Source: Dromaius novaehollandiae
Taxonomy: Eukaryota > Chordata > Aves > Casuariiformes > Dromaiidae
DNA length: 64,000 nt
NCBI RefSeq assembly: GCF_036370855.1
Contig: NC_088105.1
Location: 11,723,619-11,787,618 of the forward strand
Direction of reading: 5' to 3'
Shown: piece by piece, positions 46,561 through 58,521 of the stretch
Layout of the letters: each line of letters opens with the position of its first letter
How positions within the stretch are numbered: position 1 is the first letter of the stretch
Made by a program: the position numbers and the translations under genes
Notes under the pieces: model-generated
Databases searched by the model: none
What the model saw: only the letters and a program-made list of their open reading frames with translations
Told to the model about the DNA's origin: nothing

Positions 46561-48115
46561 TATTAACAGGCTAAAATAGATCTGTATCAATGGCGCTCTC
46601 TGTTCACTAGAGCATGTTGCACACTGATTTTTTTTTTTTTTTAAGTGTTCCTTTGTCTTTTGAGATAGACATTGTAGGACTTCTCTGCAGGTACTAGAGA
46701 TATTTTGCTCGTCATGCATGGTGCACTGCCATTGTGGTCAAGAACACGTGGCCGGTTTGTTGAATGCTGAATGAGTCAGAAGTGAAATTCTGTGAGCTCC
46801 CCCAAACATGGATAGGGCCAGCAATGCTGTGCCAGCAGCTGTGGATTCCCGCACTGGTGAAAGACACTCTTTTGCCCAGTGACTAAGAGCAGAGCAGCCC
46901 TATGATGCCAGATTCATCATAACAATCAGCCTGTGTTGAGGGCCACTGTCAGCTTAATGGATGTCACAGCAGCCACAATGTCAATAAAGGTTACGGTCTG
47001 CTCTGAAGCAAGAGACCCAAATGTCATTTAAGTAATTGCATGGTGGCAGTGGGGGAGATGGCAATAACATATCTGGCTGTTCAACCTGTGCCTCTTCCTC
47101 TAATGAGCTAGACACAGCATCCAGGGACAATGCTCTGAAGGTGTCACAGAGGGAAAAGAGTTGGGGCCAGATATACTGCTGGAATAGAGCCGGGGACTCC
47201 ATGCTGAGGAGGGGACCTGCATCATGGCTGAGAAGTCAAGACCTCCAACCTTCCATAACTCCAGGGGAAATTTTGGAGAGCTGCCTGCCTCTTCTGCCCA
47301 GCCCTCTTCCATTAATCACCTTGGCCTACCTTTCCAAAGAAGTTACTGAATTTGATTTCCCAGCTTTGAAGCTGGCATGGTTTTGCAGCAGTGCTGAGCA
47401 CTCAAATGTTGATTATCACGTGGCATGAAAGAGTCTCAGGCCCACACATCATGGCTGAAGTGGCCCAAGATAAGAGCTGTTTCTGAAAATGCAAGGATTG
47501 GCAGGTCTGTGCTGACAGCTTTTAGACTAATCAGTTTGATGGTCTAGTCCTCTAATGTAATGTTTTATTAGGTCCAACAGATTTCAAATTCCCTGGGGAG
47601 CTCTCCAAAATAACTGTTTGGTGAATAGCTCTTGCCTGCAGCTAAGTGTGAGGGATGCTGGCAATAGAGAGACTTTTGGCAAACTGGCCTGACAGAGACT
47701 TGGAAAGGCTCTCAGTCCAACCTTACAGATTATCCCACACCTTCTCCATTCATTTGGCTGGCACTGAAAGCTAATCACAGACAAATGGTTGGGCCTTCTA
47801 GTGGCCAGGGATGCTGACTCTAGGTCTTCCTCTCAACTCCACTTCCTTTGCAGAGCTTCTTCCTCCTATGGTCCTGAGCTGCTCTTGATGCATTGAAATC
47901 CCTTCCTGCAGAAGCTCTCAGGGACACGTGCTCTGCTGGGGACTAGGCACAGGGATCTGGAGGTCTCAGCATGGCCGAGCCATCTTCTCACGTCTCCTGC
48001 CTAGACGGTGTTTTATCTCTCAGCCTGCAGGACAGGCAGTGGGCTTTTGTAGTGATGTCTTCCTCCAAGCTTACTCTTGGTTATGAAGATGTCTGGCCTT
48101 CCTAATACAAATTCT
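46561..48115. other. Non-coding stretch, nothing recognised
   Basis: A T-run is at about 46,630-46,642. The open frame at 47,036-47,428 is not protein-like and lacks splice support. Confidence 0.4.
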
Positions 48116-48119
48116 CATA

Positions 48120-48320
48120 CCTTGTTCTTTCAATATCATGTATGAATTGCTATCTGACGAGTAAGATTAATTGAATATGTAAAACAATAGGTGCTAAGAA
48201 TTAATACAAGGCTTTGTAATACAAGATGACTTTTATTCTAGTTTGAACACTTCACACAAAAGCTATAAGTACATTAGTTTTATTGATCTATATTCATAGA
48301 ATTATTTAAATGTACCCTCT
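48120..48320. promoter_or_regulatory. Candidate conserved regulatory island
   Basis: About 200 bp very rich in AT, with AGATTAATTGAATATG, AAGAATTAATACAAGG, TTGTAATACAAG, ACATTAGTTTTATTG and AGAATTATTTAAATG. Flanking DNA is clearly GC-richer, so this stands out as an island. Confidence 0.36.
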
Positions 48321-51235
48321 GGTGCTGAGTGTCAGGGATTTTCCAATGCTTGCTGCTATGCATTTTTCATTAGAGGCTAGCAAAGGCAGATCCAAACTTT
48401 GACTGCCCAGGCAAAATTAACTTCGTCTTGACAGCCATGGCCAAACACAAGTGTAGTGTGTGTTGAGAGGTGACCACTAACCACTGGCTCAAAGCGGTTA
48501 TACAGGGTCCCTCCTGGCTCTCCTGCAGTGTCAGCATTTCAGCCTTGCCAGAGCATGCTGACTACCAAACATGCTGGCTTCACTGAGGTTTTTCTTCTGC
48601 ATTTTGTTTTAAAGAAAGAAAATGGATCTGTTCCTATATATAGATGAAACTTGTATATTAAAACCCTGTCTTGTACCGTGCATACTAAACCTGGTCTGAT
48701 CTTTCAAGGTCAGATATTTGGCAGATGCCAACTGTCTGTAGCTAGTAGAACATTTTTTCCATCCAAATGTGGCTGGAATGTCTTTTATTTTATCAGTTTT
48801 TTTCAATTTTGTCTCAAAATGCTTGTCTCATCTTCTTGCCTTTCTCAGAGAGAGGGGAGGAAATGCCAGCAACTTTCATTTCTAGTGAAAATTGTTCTCA
48901 GATTTTTCTCTTAATGGTGCTAGTCTGTAATCACTAGCCAAAGGAAAGTTGAACCATTTTCAGGGAACTTGGGATGAAAGGAATTAAATTTCCCAGAGAA
49001 AAATGAAATGTTAAATGGTTTTTAGTGTTTAGAAGTGAGACAGGTGGTTAGGTGAACCATGGAGCTAAGGAAGCTTAGGTTTCCCACAGATTTGCCTTGA
49101 GGTTTGGTGAGAGATGGAATCTCTTACAACCTCCCTTTCCTCCTGCTGGGTCACTTGTTAAACCATGGGGAGTTTCCAGTGTCTAATAAGTTGAGCTTAC
49201 ACTGCAGTCTTTGCTTGAGGGAGGACACGAAGAAGGTGTCTGTCCAGTAGCTGACAGTCCAGTGAAGCTAAAACTGTCTGTTTTCTCTGTGTCTCTGCTA
49301 TATTGGGTTAAAATTAGCTGACAGGTTCCAAAATGATTGGAACACACAAGCCTACAGTATAATTGCATAAGGCACTTTCCCTGGGAACCAAGCTAAACAA
49401 CATCAGTATGTTTTACAAGGCTTATTAAGATAATCATTTTACATCTCGTTCAGTGTTCACAGCCCGGTTTTAATGTGAACTTCAGGAATGATGGTGGGGT
49501 ACCCAGCTGATGGGCCTCTATGGAGAGGGTGCATGTGGCGCATGCATGCTGCAGGTCAGAAGCCTTTGGGGTTCAGGAGCCCAGCCCTGCAAAGCTGCTC
49601 TTGTCAGTCCTGCTGATGTGGCTGCATCTGTTGTTACCTAAAGACTCCTCTGGATTTGGCTTCAGTTCCTCCATCAGGTCCTTGGGGATGGAGAAAGAAG
49701 CTATCAGACGATACTGTTGCCCCCACTGCGCTGTTGTTCCAGGGCTGCTGATTCCCCATTGGAGGGCTATGTCTTCAGCTCTTCTTTTTTTTTTTTGTCT
49801 TCTGTTTTTGTTGTTGTTGTTTTAAATAATGGGAGGAGGCAGGTAGGAAGCTGACCCTGGCATCGCCTACCTCCCTCTCTCTGTGCTGTGGGCAGTGGGG
49901 CTGGGGCTGGAGCTGGGCCCAGCATCAGTCCCATCCCCTGCTCTGCATCTCCCGGGCCCAGGGCCCTGGTATTGCCTGGTTCGGGGCTGCTGCCCTGGGA
50001 CATCTGTGTCCCAGCGCCTCTGACTCTGCCTTGAGCTACAAGATGAGGGTTTTGGTAGAGGGTTCGTGAACTTTGCTATGTTTTATAGCCACTAGAGGGG
50101 GGTCAGAGACTGCTGGCGTAGGCTACACGCACACTAGGCTGCCTGGGGCTAGCACAGGGCCACCCAGCTTGGCTGGCATCTAGGTGAACACTGTGGTGGG
50201 AAGTGTAGTGCTGCCTTGCCCAGAGCACATCTGCGACACCTTTGCCGGCCTCAGCGGGAAAGCTGGGAGCCAGGCTGTGCTGTCTGCATCCACGCTGCTT
50301 TCCATGCACTGGAACACGGTATGGCAGAGAGCACTGGGTTAGCAGGCAGCCACACTGGGAAGTCAGTCCAGCCCAGGCTGGACTTACTAGTTTGGGCCCA
50401 GTAGCGCTTTTTAGCTTGGGAGCTGAGTGGTGTCACCCAAAGACAGCTATCTCACTCGCACACAATCCTAAAACCAGTTGAGGTAGCTCTATGCAGCGGT
50501 CCTTCCCAGTCAGGACTTCTGGCTTTTGGGTGGAAATGTCCCCCCTTCACACTATCCTCCTGCATAGGCTAGCTGGGAAAGTGCCTTTTGGTTCATGCAA
50601 GGTGGCTGCAAACTGATGGTGGGGGAGCACTTGCTGTACATCCAGCCTGGGGTGTATGCTGTTGGCCTAGGGAAGGAGAGGCACCGAGAAATGCTTAGAA
50701 ATGTCTGGCCATTGGGATCGCTGGAGCTGCGGCAACTTCAGCTGGCCAGGAGCAAGTCTGTTTATTGTCTCCACAACCAGGCACTGGAGGTGCCGAATTT
50801 CCTTTGCTAGCAAAGTGCAGAGCAGTATTTTGTGCCAAGCGGAGGAGAAATTTTTAGAACAGTTTTACAGTTCAACATTTTCCTTTGTGGGCTCTTTTAT
50901 CTGATTGTCTTTAAAGGGGATAAAATGCTAGGTTTTCTGTTCCTAGGTGCTGCTCTTCAAACCCTGAGTGACATGAGCTGTAACAGTTGCTCACTTCTCG
51001 TGGATACTTGGAGAGTCTCAGTGAACTTCTGAAGAGGGACAGAAGGAAGAAGAGAGTCTGCGCTTGCCCTTAGCAGAGCCCAGCACAGCATCGAGTGGGT
51101 TTTTTCCTCCTGTGACTAACACGTCTCTTCTGCTATCCCGTGGTGGATGGTCCTGGTGAGGCTGGAACAGGATTCAAAAGCAGGTATCGGATGGCATCAA
51201 ACCAATCCCCTAAGGTCCTGTACTTGTTGCTGAGA
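48321..51235. other. Non-coding stretch, nothing recognised
   Basis: A poly-T run and TTGTTGTTGTTGTT tandem lie near 49,783-49,822. The part from 49,840 to 50,350 is GC-richer. No gene, RNA or transposon was identified. Confidence 0.45.
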
Positions 51236-51239
51236 GCAC

Positions 51240-51620
51240 ACAGTCCCTAACAAATCATGGTAATAGCCTACTCTCCATGTCAGTGGGAAGGGATCGGGAT
51301 GGTTGTGTTAATGAATGGGAAGGATTTGCTCTCCCCACCCCTCGCCACAGCTCTGAGATTGTTTTAAGCGTGAGGCTGTGGATTATAAATTATACAGCAT
51401 TTATAATCAGGAAAACATCTGCTGGGTGCTCTTTTCAGTGGACAGGGCCAGCCGAAGGCTCCAGGACACAATGTGTAGGGGTTGCACCAATCACCACCTG
51501 TCTGCTCCTATAATCGAGTTGATTTTTTATGATCTTGACATCAGCTTTCAAGACGCATGATCTATGTGTTTATTTAGCTGTCTTTCCTGGCGTCCCTTAG
51601 TTTTGAACTCCTGTAAATCC
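51240..51620. promoter_or_regulatory. Candidate conserved regulatory island
   Basis: It contains ATGGTAATAGCC, GTTAATGAATGG, GGATTATAAATTATACAGC, ATTTATAATCAGG, ACCAATCACC, CCTATAATCGAG, TTTTTATGATCTTGACATCAG and TTTATTTAGC. The TAAT cores plus a CCAAT-type site in unique sequence suggest an enhancer. Confidence 0.38.
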
Positions 51621-53340
51621 TCCCACAGTTGGATTTCTGCACTTTTCAGAGATTACATTTTTTGACAGTACATTTCTCCTACCCCCTCACTTCAGTGACA
51701 GCTTAGGCTAGACTCCAGGGACCAAAGTGTTCAAACCTGGCTCCTTAAAGCTGAGCTCTGACATAGAGTGGGCCTAACTTTTGGGGGGCCAAGCAACTGC
51801 AGATGGTGGTAGTGTAAGTGAGAGGACTGGTCCCAAACATGATGCTTTGAGGTTGAAGCTCCCCTCCAGATTCAGGAATCCGCCTTGAGGGATCCAGGGG
51901 TTGTTCTGCCTTTCAGTATGCGGAGGCTGGACCACAAGGGAGTTTTCCTTTCATGACCATACAGGACCCATTCAGGTTGAAGATGTTGAAGTGATTTGTC
52001 CTGCCACAGCTGGGTCTAGATGATGCTCAGCTGTTTATGTTCAAAGGTTTATCATCTTCCCAAATTTTCCTAGTTTCTGCTGTCTCTGAGAGGAACAAGC
52101 TCACTCCTTTCTAGGATCCTGTCTCTGCACCAGAAAGGTGAGTGGAGTCAATGTGACCAGCACAGCACCTTTTTGTTAGAAAGCCCAAATTCTTGCTGCT
52201 GGGGAATGCAATCTTTGCAGCTCTGTTCATTCAGTTCCCAGCGGCCCCTGCCCACTGATGCACTCTGCTCAAGAGGAGTTAACTCTTGCAAGGGCTTCCC
52301 AAGGAACCCAATTCACATGCTTCCCAGAAAGTTCAAGTTACAAACAGCCTCATTTTTCACCAAACCACATTGTCTTTTTGGGGGCAAGTACAGCTGGTGC
52401 TGACTTTGACCAGTTCCCAGATGTGCACAGATGGATGAATCCTTGTATGCTTCCAGGAAAAAGTATGCAGCAGCCTTTGCTGTTTGTGCAAAGCTGTCCT
52501 GCTCAGTAGGGAAAGCTGAGGAGAGCCATAGCCAGAAAACCTGTTAGCTCTACAACCTGTAGCCTCCACCTCAAAAACACTCTTAAATGTGTCTCAGGAC
52601 ATAATTTCCCAGGTGTGCTATCAGTGCCATTCCCATCAGCAGGGCCCAGTGGTACCCACTGCTATTTCACTCATCCCACAGGGGGCAATTTTAAATCTTC
52701 AAGAGCAGAAAAGCTCCCAATGGGGGTTCAGTTCTCAGTGGAGCTGGGCTAAAACCTCCCTGTTTTCACCTGCTAAGGATCTGACTGGGTAGCTGAACAT
52801 GTGGATGGGTGTCAACCACTTGTATCCACATAGTGACTGGATGCATTAACCATCCATTATCGCAGTGCCTTGGTGGAGGACGCTCTTACTGCAGCCTTGT
52901 GCTGTGACCTGACTGCAGCTTTGCAGGCCCCTTGCTGTGTGTCTTGGGCTGTGAGAAACCCCCAGCCACCACGAAGGAGGCAGGGGGTCAACAGCCTAGT
53001 GTAGTGCATGGCCTAGTCCATGTCTCAGTGCTCCCTTCTGCTCCCCATCCTTTCCCACACAGGTCTCTCTGCTGGGTCCTCACAACTAACCTCGTCTAGT
53101 CCAGTAGAGAGAGGGGGAAGAACTGACGATTTAGCATGGGATGATTTAGTCCTCTGTGTAACGAGATGTAAAAGGACCTCTTTCACACTAGACTGGAGGC
53201 TTGCCTTTATGGGCATCTCAAAGCCTTGGCCTTGAGTGGAAACCTGTCTCCCGCTAGCAGAAGATTGGATACACCTCATCATCACTTGTGCATATTTTTG
53301 CCTGCCAGGCAATCACAGGAAAACAGATGAAGAAAGATTG
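51621..53340. other. Non-coding stretch, nothing recognised
   Basis: A possible 23-bp exon-like piece (52,115-52,137) has acceptor CACTCCTTTCTAG and donor AAG|GTGAGT, but it is too short to support alone. No gene was recognised. Confidence 0.4.
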
Positions 53341-53344
53341 ATCC

Positions 53345-53555
53345 GTAGGTCTTAATTTTATGGGGTTGAGTGGAATCCACCTCCCATCAATTTACCAAAG
53401 GTGGTTAGAAAAGCCAGTGTCCTTATCATTCCCCTCATCTTGTCTTGGAATAATCTGCCAAATGAGCTATCCCTTTATAAGGGTGTTATCATGCAGAAGA
53501 GTGAAGTGGATTTCCTCCGATGGCTCTGTGATTATTTATATAAGCAGTAGCATCT
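53345..53555. promoter_or_regulatory. Candidate conserved regulatory island
   Basis: About 210 bp of unique sequence with CTTAATTTTATGG, CATCAATTTACC, TTATCATTCC, GAATAATCTGCC, CCTTTATAAGGG (palindromic, SRF/TATA-like), GTTATCATGCAG and GTGATTATTTATATAAG. The motif mix resembles a muscle or homeodomain enhancer. This is speculative. Confidence 0.35.
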
Positions 53556-54845
53556 AGCTGAAGCCTTCTCGGGAGAGAGCGATCTACCTCCACGTAATTG
53601 CTCTGGCTGGAATAGGAAATGGAAGTGGCCTGGCAGCAGACAGGGTTTCATGGTGGGACAGCTGCAGGGATGGGGCACAGGTCTCTTGGCTGGTGGGTAG
53701 CTGCCATCCCCTCTATGCCCAGGTGCCTCTCTGCTCTGGGGCAGGGGCTTCATCTCAGTTGTCCACAGTGCCCAGAGAACAGGCTGGGTTTTGGTTTCAG
53801 GGGATAGAGGTTTGAGAGCAGAAATCTCTTCTTCCAGAAACCGCTGGCTCTAATCAGCCAAAGTTGGAGCATTTTTTTCACCTTCACTTTAACCATTCTA
53901 GCAGCTTTTTTCTGGGATTTTTATGTAGTGAATGTTTCCCCCCCCGCCCCCACTGCCTCATGCTGAGCTTCTCCTTGGTGCCTGGCATCTGAGGCAGGGA
54001 AGGGAGAATTTCCCTGCTGATTGCAAAAGCTGTGATCTCCTTTCCCTCAGTGCTGCCTGGAGAGGAGCCTGCTCTCCAGATACCCACCTTCCATAGCACT
54101 ATGGGCAGAGAGAGCTGTGACCCAACTCTGATCTTTCCATGCTGCCACTTTCCTGCCCACCCGGTACTGCACAGGCCTTTAAAACACGAGAGATCGTGTA
54201 AAGTCGGAGTTGTTTTCCCTTGTGGGACTGCTTCTCTAGTGACACACTGCCAGACTATTGCCTTTCAATTCTAGAGCTGTGCAAATAAAAGAGTTGTTTT
54301 GTTTGTGCATAGGGCGAACTCGGCCATCCTCTTCCCTGTGCCTCTAAAAAGCTTCCTGCGGAAAACTTCTTGGATCCTGGACAATGATGGCTGAGGTTCC
54401 CAGCTGTAGTGGAAACTTACATGAAAGCAAAGTAGTGGTTCTGGCTTCAACTGCCTTAAGGGCTTTTCCTGTGATCTTTCTGCTTTGAAATTGTGCTCCT
54501 TTTAGAAGTGAATTAGATGGAGCTCAATCCCCCAACAAATTCCTCATTTTTCAGCTCCTCGTTTGCAGAGAGGTTTTGTGGCCCAGACCTGCCTGCTCAG
54601 TCCAAGCCTGGTGAGCTTTGACCAGCCCAGCTGTCATGTTTAACCTGCGTATTTAACCTGTATATTCTCTTCCCATAGCTTGAAAGGACAGGAGAGAACT
54701 TTCACCACCACCAAGAGCTAGTGGCACAGCTTCCTAGTAGCATCACAGCCTCATTTCCCCCTCAAGGTCTCATCTTTGGAGACAGTACCTCTATTAGAGT
54801 TACAATCCCTTTCTCTCTGTTTCTCTTGTCTTTTTTTTTTTTTTT
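53556..54845. other. Non-coding stretch, nothing recognised
   Basis: A C-run interrupted by one G is at about 53,938-53,951. A good acceptor-like TCTCCTTTCCCTCAG is near 54,050 without a matching donor. A T-run at 54,831-54,845 abuts the MIR copy that follows. Confidence 0.4.
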
Positions 54846-54849
54846 AATG

Positions 54850-54955
54850 TGTCCCAGAAAACTAAGGCACAGAGAAATGTAACGGTTTGCCCAAGGTCAC
54901 TTATCAGCTGCAGAGTCTGGAATAAGTGTGCCCTGGTTTCCTGGCTCTGTGTTGT
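54850..54955 (+). repeat. MIR/CORE-SINE copy
   Basis: AAACTAAGGCACAGAGAAAT, then GGTTTGCCCAAGGTCACTTA, CAGCTGCAGAGTCTGGAATA and a CCCTGGTTTCCTGGCTCTGT tail. The order and spacing follow the MIR consensus (aaactgaggcacagagaggt, cttgcccaaggtcacacagc, agagccgggatt). This is the best MIR match in the window. Confidence 0.85.
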
Positions 54956-55519
54956 GAGTGTAAACGGCTCCTTGCTCCGATGACAGTGAGGGCTTTACAG
55001 TAAGAGGAAAAAAAAGTCATATTTCAACATGCTTCTTGCTCTGTCCCCAAGTGCAACCCACAGGGTGAGAGTGAAGTCAAGAGGCTGCTGTGAAAAGGTT
55101 ATAACAGACCTCTGATCACAACCGATTAATGACAGCCCAAGGGAGCAAGAGCCCTTGAGCTGACAGGAAGGAGGTGTATGCAGAAAAGTGACAAAGTTTT
55201 AAATGCAGCAGCTACAGTCTGACGCAGAACAACAGCAGGGGGAAAAAGCCTTGCTTTAACCCGTGGCAGCAGTGCAGAAAGGGAGGGGGCTTCACCATCT
55301 GTCCCCAGCAGTCTGGGTTCAGACCTTCAACCACCAAAATTCACTCTAACCAGATTTGTTGCTCTAAATCAGCTGGTTATGGTTTGGGTTCTGCTTTTTA
55401 TTTGTTTGGTCAAAATAAGCAAAAATAGCTGGGAGAAGTTTCCAGGGTGGATTAGTATTTAATCCCAAGCAGGAGATAATAGCAACAGCATGTAGTTGCT
55501 CCCCAGGAGAGTAGGGAGC

Positions 55520-55565
55520 ACTACGTCAAACCAGGGAAACTGAGGCACAGCATCAGGTTGGGGCC
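55520..55565 (+). repeat. Short MIR-like fragment
   Basis: AAACCAGGGAAACTGAGGCA followed by CAGCATCAGG matches the most conserved 20 bp of the MIR core. The flanks are not recognisable, so this may be a remnant or a chance match. Confidence 0.4.
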
Positions 55566-55729
55566 AGCCACCATGGCAGACGAACAGGGGCAGGGCCAGG
55601 AGGAGCCCCCAGGTCTTCCCTAGCCACAGTCCTGAGCTTCCTTGTGTCCAGCTTTGTGCTGGACTCAGCAGAAATCTTCCCTTAACGTAATTAAAGGATG
55701 AGTGGAGACGCCTGGGAGAGGAGGCGGCT

Positions 55730-55860
55730 GTTTCCAAGCGCAGAGGAGGGCATGCCGGGAAGCTGCGCCATCCCCGCGCTCGAACCGCTGCACGAGAGCC
55801 TGACCTCCGGGTGAAGATGTGCGTGGCAGTCAGACGCTCTCCGGCTCTGCTGTGAAGGGC
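55730..55860. promoter_or_regulatory. Small CpG-rich patch
   Basis: At least twelve CpG in about 130 bp (GCGCAGAGG, GCCGGGAAGCTGCGCC, CCCCGCGCTCGAACCGCTGC, ACGAGAG and others), clearly above the background. It is too short for a classical CpG island. It may be a local regulatory or transcription start region, or a chance GC patch. Confidence 0.38.
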
Positions 55861-55869
55861 TGAAAGCAA

Positions 55870-56966
55870 ATTGCCTGTTAATATAGACAGAGGCAGACTT
55901 GACTCATCACTCCAGCACTAAAAGCGGGCTGCAGGATGGATAAGGAAATCCATGCTCCTTCTGTAACAGGTCCGAGCCTGCTTGTTAGGCCTGGTCAATA
56001 GTTTGCTGTCAAAAGCAATTCTCTGTCAAAAATATGTTGTTTTTTTCTTTTCTGTCAGAGCAGAATTTTTCTCAGAACATGTCAATTTTTCAGCCAAATT
56101 TTTCACTTTTGGTGCTTTTTTTTGTTTGCTTAAAAAATAGCAGCACTTAAAACAACATGATTGTCAGCTACTGAAATCTGAATCTGGGGGCTCAAACCAG
56201 CAAGGTCTTGAAGTGTATTTTTGATTTTATGTAAAAAGAAAAAAAAAGTGTGGAACAGAAGAAGGTTTTCAAGGACTGATTATCATGGGGGAAAAAAAAC
56301 CCACTTGTTAGAGGAAGTCAGGAAACTTTTTGGATACTTTTCTAGTCTGTAGTTGTGGGTCTGTGCATGGTTGGGAAGGAGCAGGATGCTTGCTTGCAGG
56401 CAGGGATGGCTACAGCCCAGTGCTGCTGGAGTCTAGAGACCCTCGCTGCTTCGCCAGCTGTGGTCATGGGGCGTAGTGTCTCTTCCTCTCTGTTTCAGCT
56501 TGATTTCCAATGTTCTTATTTAGCATTAAACATGACTATGTAATGGAAAACGGTCAGTCTGGAGAAACTGCTGTCTGCTGGGAGAGCTTTCAGCAGCGCC
56601 TGTGCTCTGTCCCACAGGGCTTGGAGCACTCAGCATGACCAGGGAGCCCAGGATGCTGCCAGTCGGGTCTCTGGCTGGCTCTGTCAGCGGGTGCTCAGCC
56701 TCGGTGAGAAACGCCTGTCAGTGTCTCTGGCAGCCTTGTGGTTTTAAGCATTGATACCTTGACTCATTGGACCGGGAGCCATAGGGAGCCACACATGGAG
56801 ATGTAGCTAAGGGCTCAGGGTCTGGAGGCTGCCTCCAGCCCTGGGCAATGAGGCTGCAATAGGGCAGGGCAAGAGCTGGCTGGAGAGGCCCTACAGCCCC
56901 AAGTCCCATGAGCAGGTTGGCTTGGCAGGATGTTGGGTGTTGCCAGAGTTAATGCAAGGAGCATGC
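55870..56966. other. Non-coding stretch with possible old repeat
   Basis: The part from 56,005 to 56,110 has GTCAAAAGCAATTC, GTCAAAAATATG, CATGTCAATTTTTC and CAGCCAAATTTTTCAC, a recurring style I associate with unnamed reptile/bird repeats. A-runs follow near 56,240 and 56,290. The rest is unremarkable. Confidence 0.3.
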
Positions 56967-56982
56967 GTGTGTGTGTGTGTGT
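56967..56982. repeat. Short GT microsatellite
   Basis: Eight GT units are followed by TTGTGCGCGC. It is simple sequence. Confidence 0.85.
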
Positions 56983-57915
56983 TTGTGCGCGCTTCTCTCG
57001 TGTGTGTTTATGCATGCAAAGAAGTGCCTGCTGGGGAAGGAGTGGAAGGCTTGTGATTTATCATTGCTCTGTAATGGGTGCCTTGCTTCTAGTGAAAGAG
57101 GTCAACCTCCCTGAGAGATACCAAACCCCCTCCTTATTAACGTCCTGTTACAGCTAATGGCTTGGGGTAGGGCAAGCAGGTCTTACAAGGAAGGCATTAA
57201 AGAGCAGTGCTACTTGGAAGGGAAGCCAAAGAATTTACAGCAATATTTACACAGAGGCTCTCCCCAGAGATAAGGAGGTACATGGTCGGCTCAGCAGATA
57301 AGCAGAGCTGTGGGACAAGGCAAAGAAGGCATTGTTATTTGTGCATCCTGAAGTTTGACAGGAGCAATCCATAGCTGCGCAGCATGGGAGAGGCAGATGT
57401 GGTTGGGACCATGCATAGCAGCTGGGACTCAGAGTCCAGGGAAGAAATTCTGTGGGGGTGCAGAAGTTAGTGCTTCAGAGCAAGGAGTGGGACCAGCAGC
57501 ACACCCATGCACTCCTAGACCTGATCCCCAAGCTTGGGTTTGAAGATGAGGATTAATATAAGGCTTTAAGATCCCACAGATTGTTCTCTAGCTTCTCCAT
57601 CCATTTCCTGCCAGACAGGCCAATACCTTACGTTTACCTGCCTCATCCAGTAAAATTTCCTGATCCAAAACCTGCAGGTTTTGGAGCTGACTGCACTGGG
57701 CTTTGGATCTAGCCATGCCTGTGACAGAGAAACCAAATAATCCCCTGCTCAGTGATCCATAACGAGACAGCCCAATCTGCTCCATACCCGCTTCCTGCAG
57801 AAACCAGAAACATCACTGCACCTCTTGTCTCATTCTCAACTTCTTTTTATGTGCCTGAATAACCCACGGCCCACCTCTTGTGAGCAGCAGGCCCCACCGC
57901 ATCCTGAGCTAGGCC
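56983..57915. other. Non-coding stretch, nothing firm
   Basis: A short AT-rich patch (AATTTACAGCAATATTTACACAG) near 57,232 has forkhead-like words. No gene or repeat was identified. Confidence 0.4.
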
Positions 57916-57919
57916 ACAT

Positions 57920-58250
57920 CTCCACTTCGCCGACCTCCCCAGCCCCTAATAGCACTCGGCCACTGATCTCCGAGCACACCATCTATCATTTGACTAGCAC
58001 ATTATTTATTTACCATGGGGGAGAGAAGGGAGTTGGGTTGTCTGGAGAATGTATTAAATTTTCATTTGTTCTCATTGATTCCTGAAAGGAAATTGCTGAG
58101 TTATGCCATCAGGGTGGACTAGTTACACTATGGAGAATATGTACTATAAAGGAGTGCTGGACAGGAATATGGAGACAGAGTTCAGGTTATTTTTAATATG
58201 CAAAGTAAAATTACTGTGGCCGTTTAGCTAAGCAACCATGTGAAATATGT
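57920..58250. promoter_or_regulatory. Candidate conserved regulatory island
   Basis: It contains CCCTAATAGCAC, GCACATTATTTATTTACC (near 57,998), GTATTAAATTTTCATTTG, CTCATTGATTCC, TTTTTAATATGCAAAGTAAA (POU-like ATGCAAAG near 58,197) and AAAATTACTG. It is unique sequence directly upstream of the exon-like segment at 58,339. Confidence 0.36.
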
Positions 58251-58338
58251 CTGAGCAGTTTTCTCTGCTTCTTTTAGTCTCTCCCATAGCTCCTTGCCCA
58301 CAGAAGTGCTAGACTCTTGCTGTTTCTTCTTCCCATAG

Positions 58339-58521
58339 GCAACTCGCATGATATTGCCTCCTCCTTGCTGCTGGGTGAGTGCCTATTGCTCACAGGTTTC
58401 TCCACTGACTCCGAGGTGCTGTGTGCGGCGTGCTGGCATGGTTGCCAGGCCTCATTCCCCTGGCTGCAGGCGCTGCTGTGCCTCTTTCAGCTCATGCTGT
58501 TCAATTTGGAGGCCGTTGCCA
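58339..58521 (+). CDS. Candidate symmetric exon (183 bp), protein not recognised
   Basis: The acceptor is excellent: CTTGCTGTTTCTTCTTCCCATAG ends at 58,338. The donor CCA|GTAAGT follows 58,521. One frame is open throughout, starts in phase 1 and ends in phase 1, so the exon could be skipped without a frameshift. By my count about 75% of third positions are G/C, above the local average, as in real coding sequence. The peptide (SHDIASSLLLGECLLLTGFS and onward) is hydrophobic and Cys-rich and I cannot name it. A second frame is also open, which lowers confidence. An internal donor GTGAGT at about 58,375 is an alternative. Confidence 0.3.
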
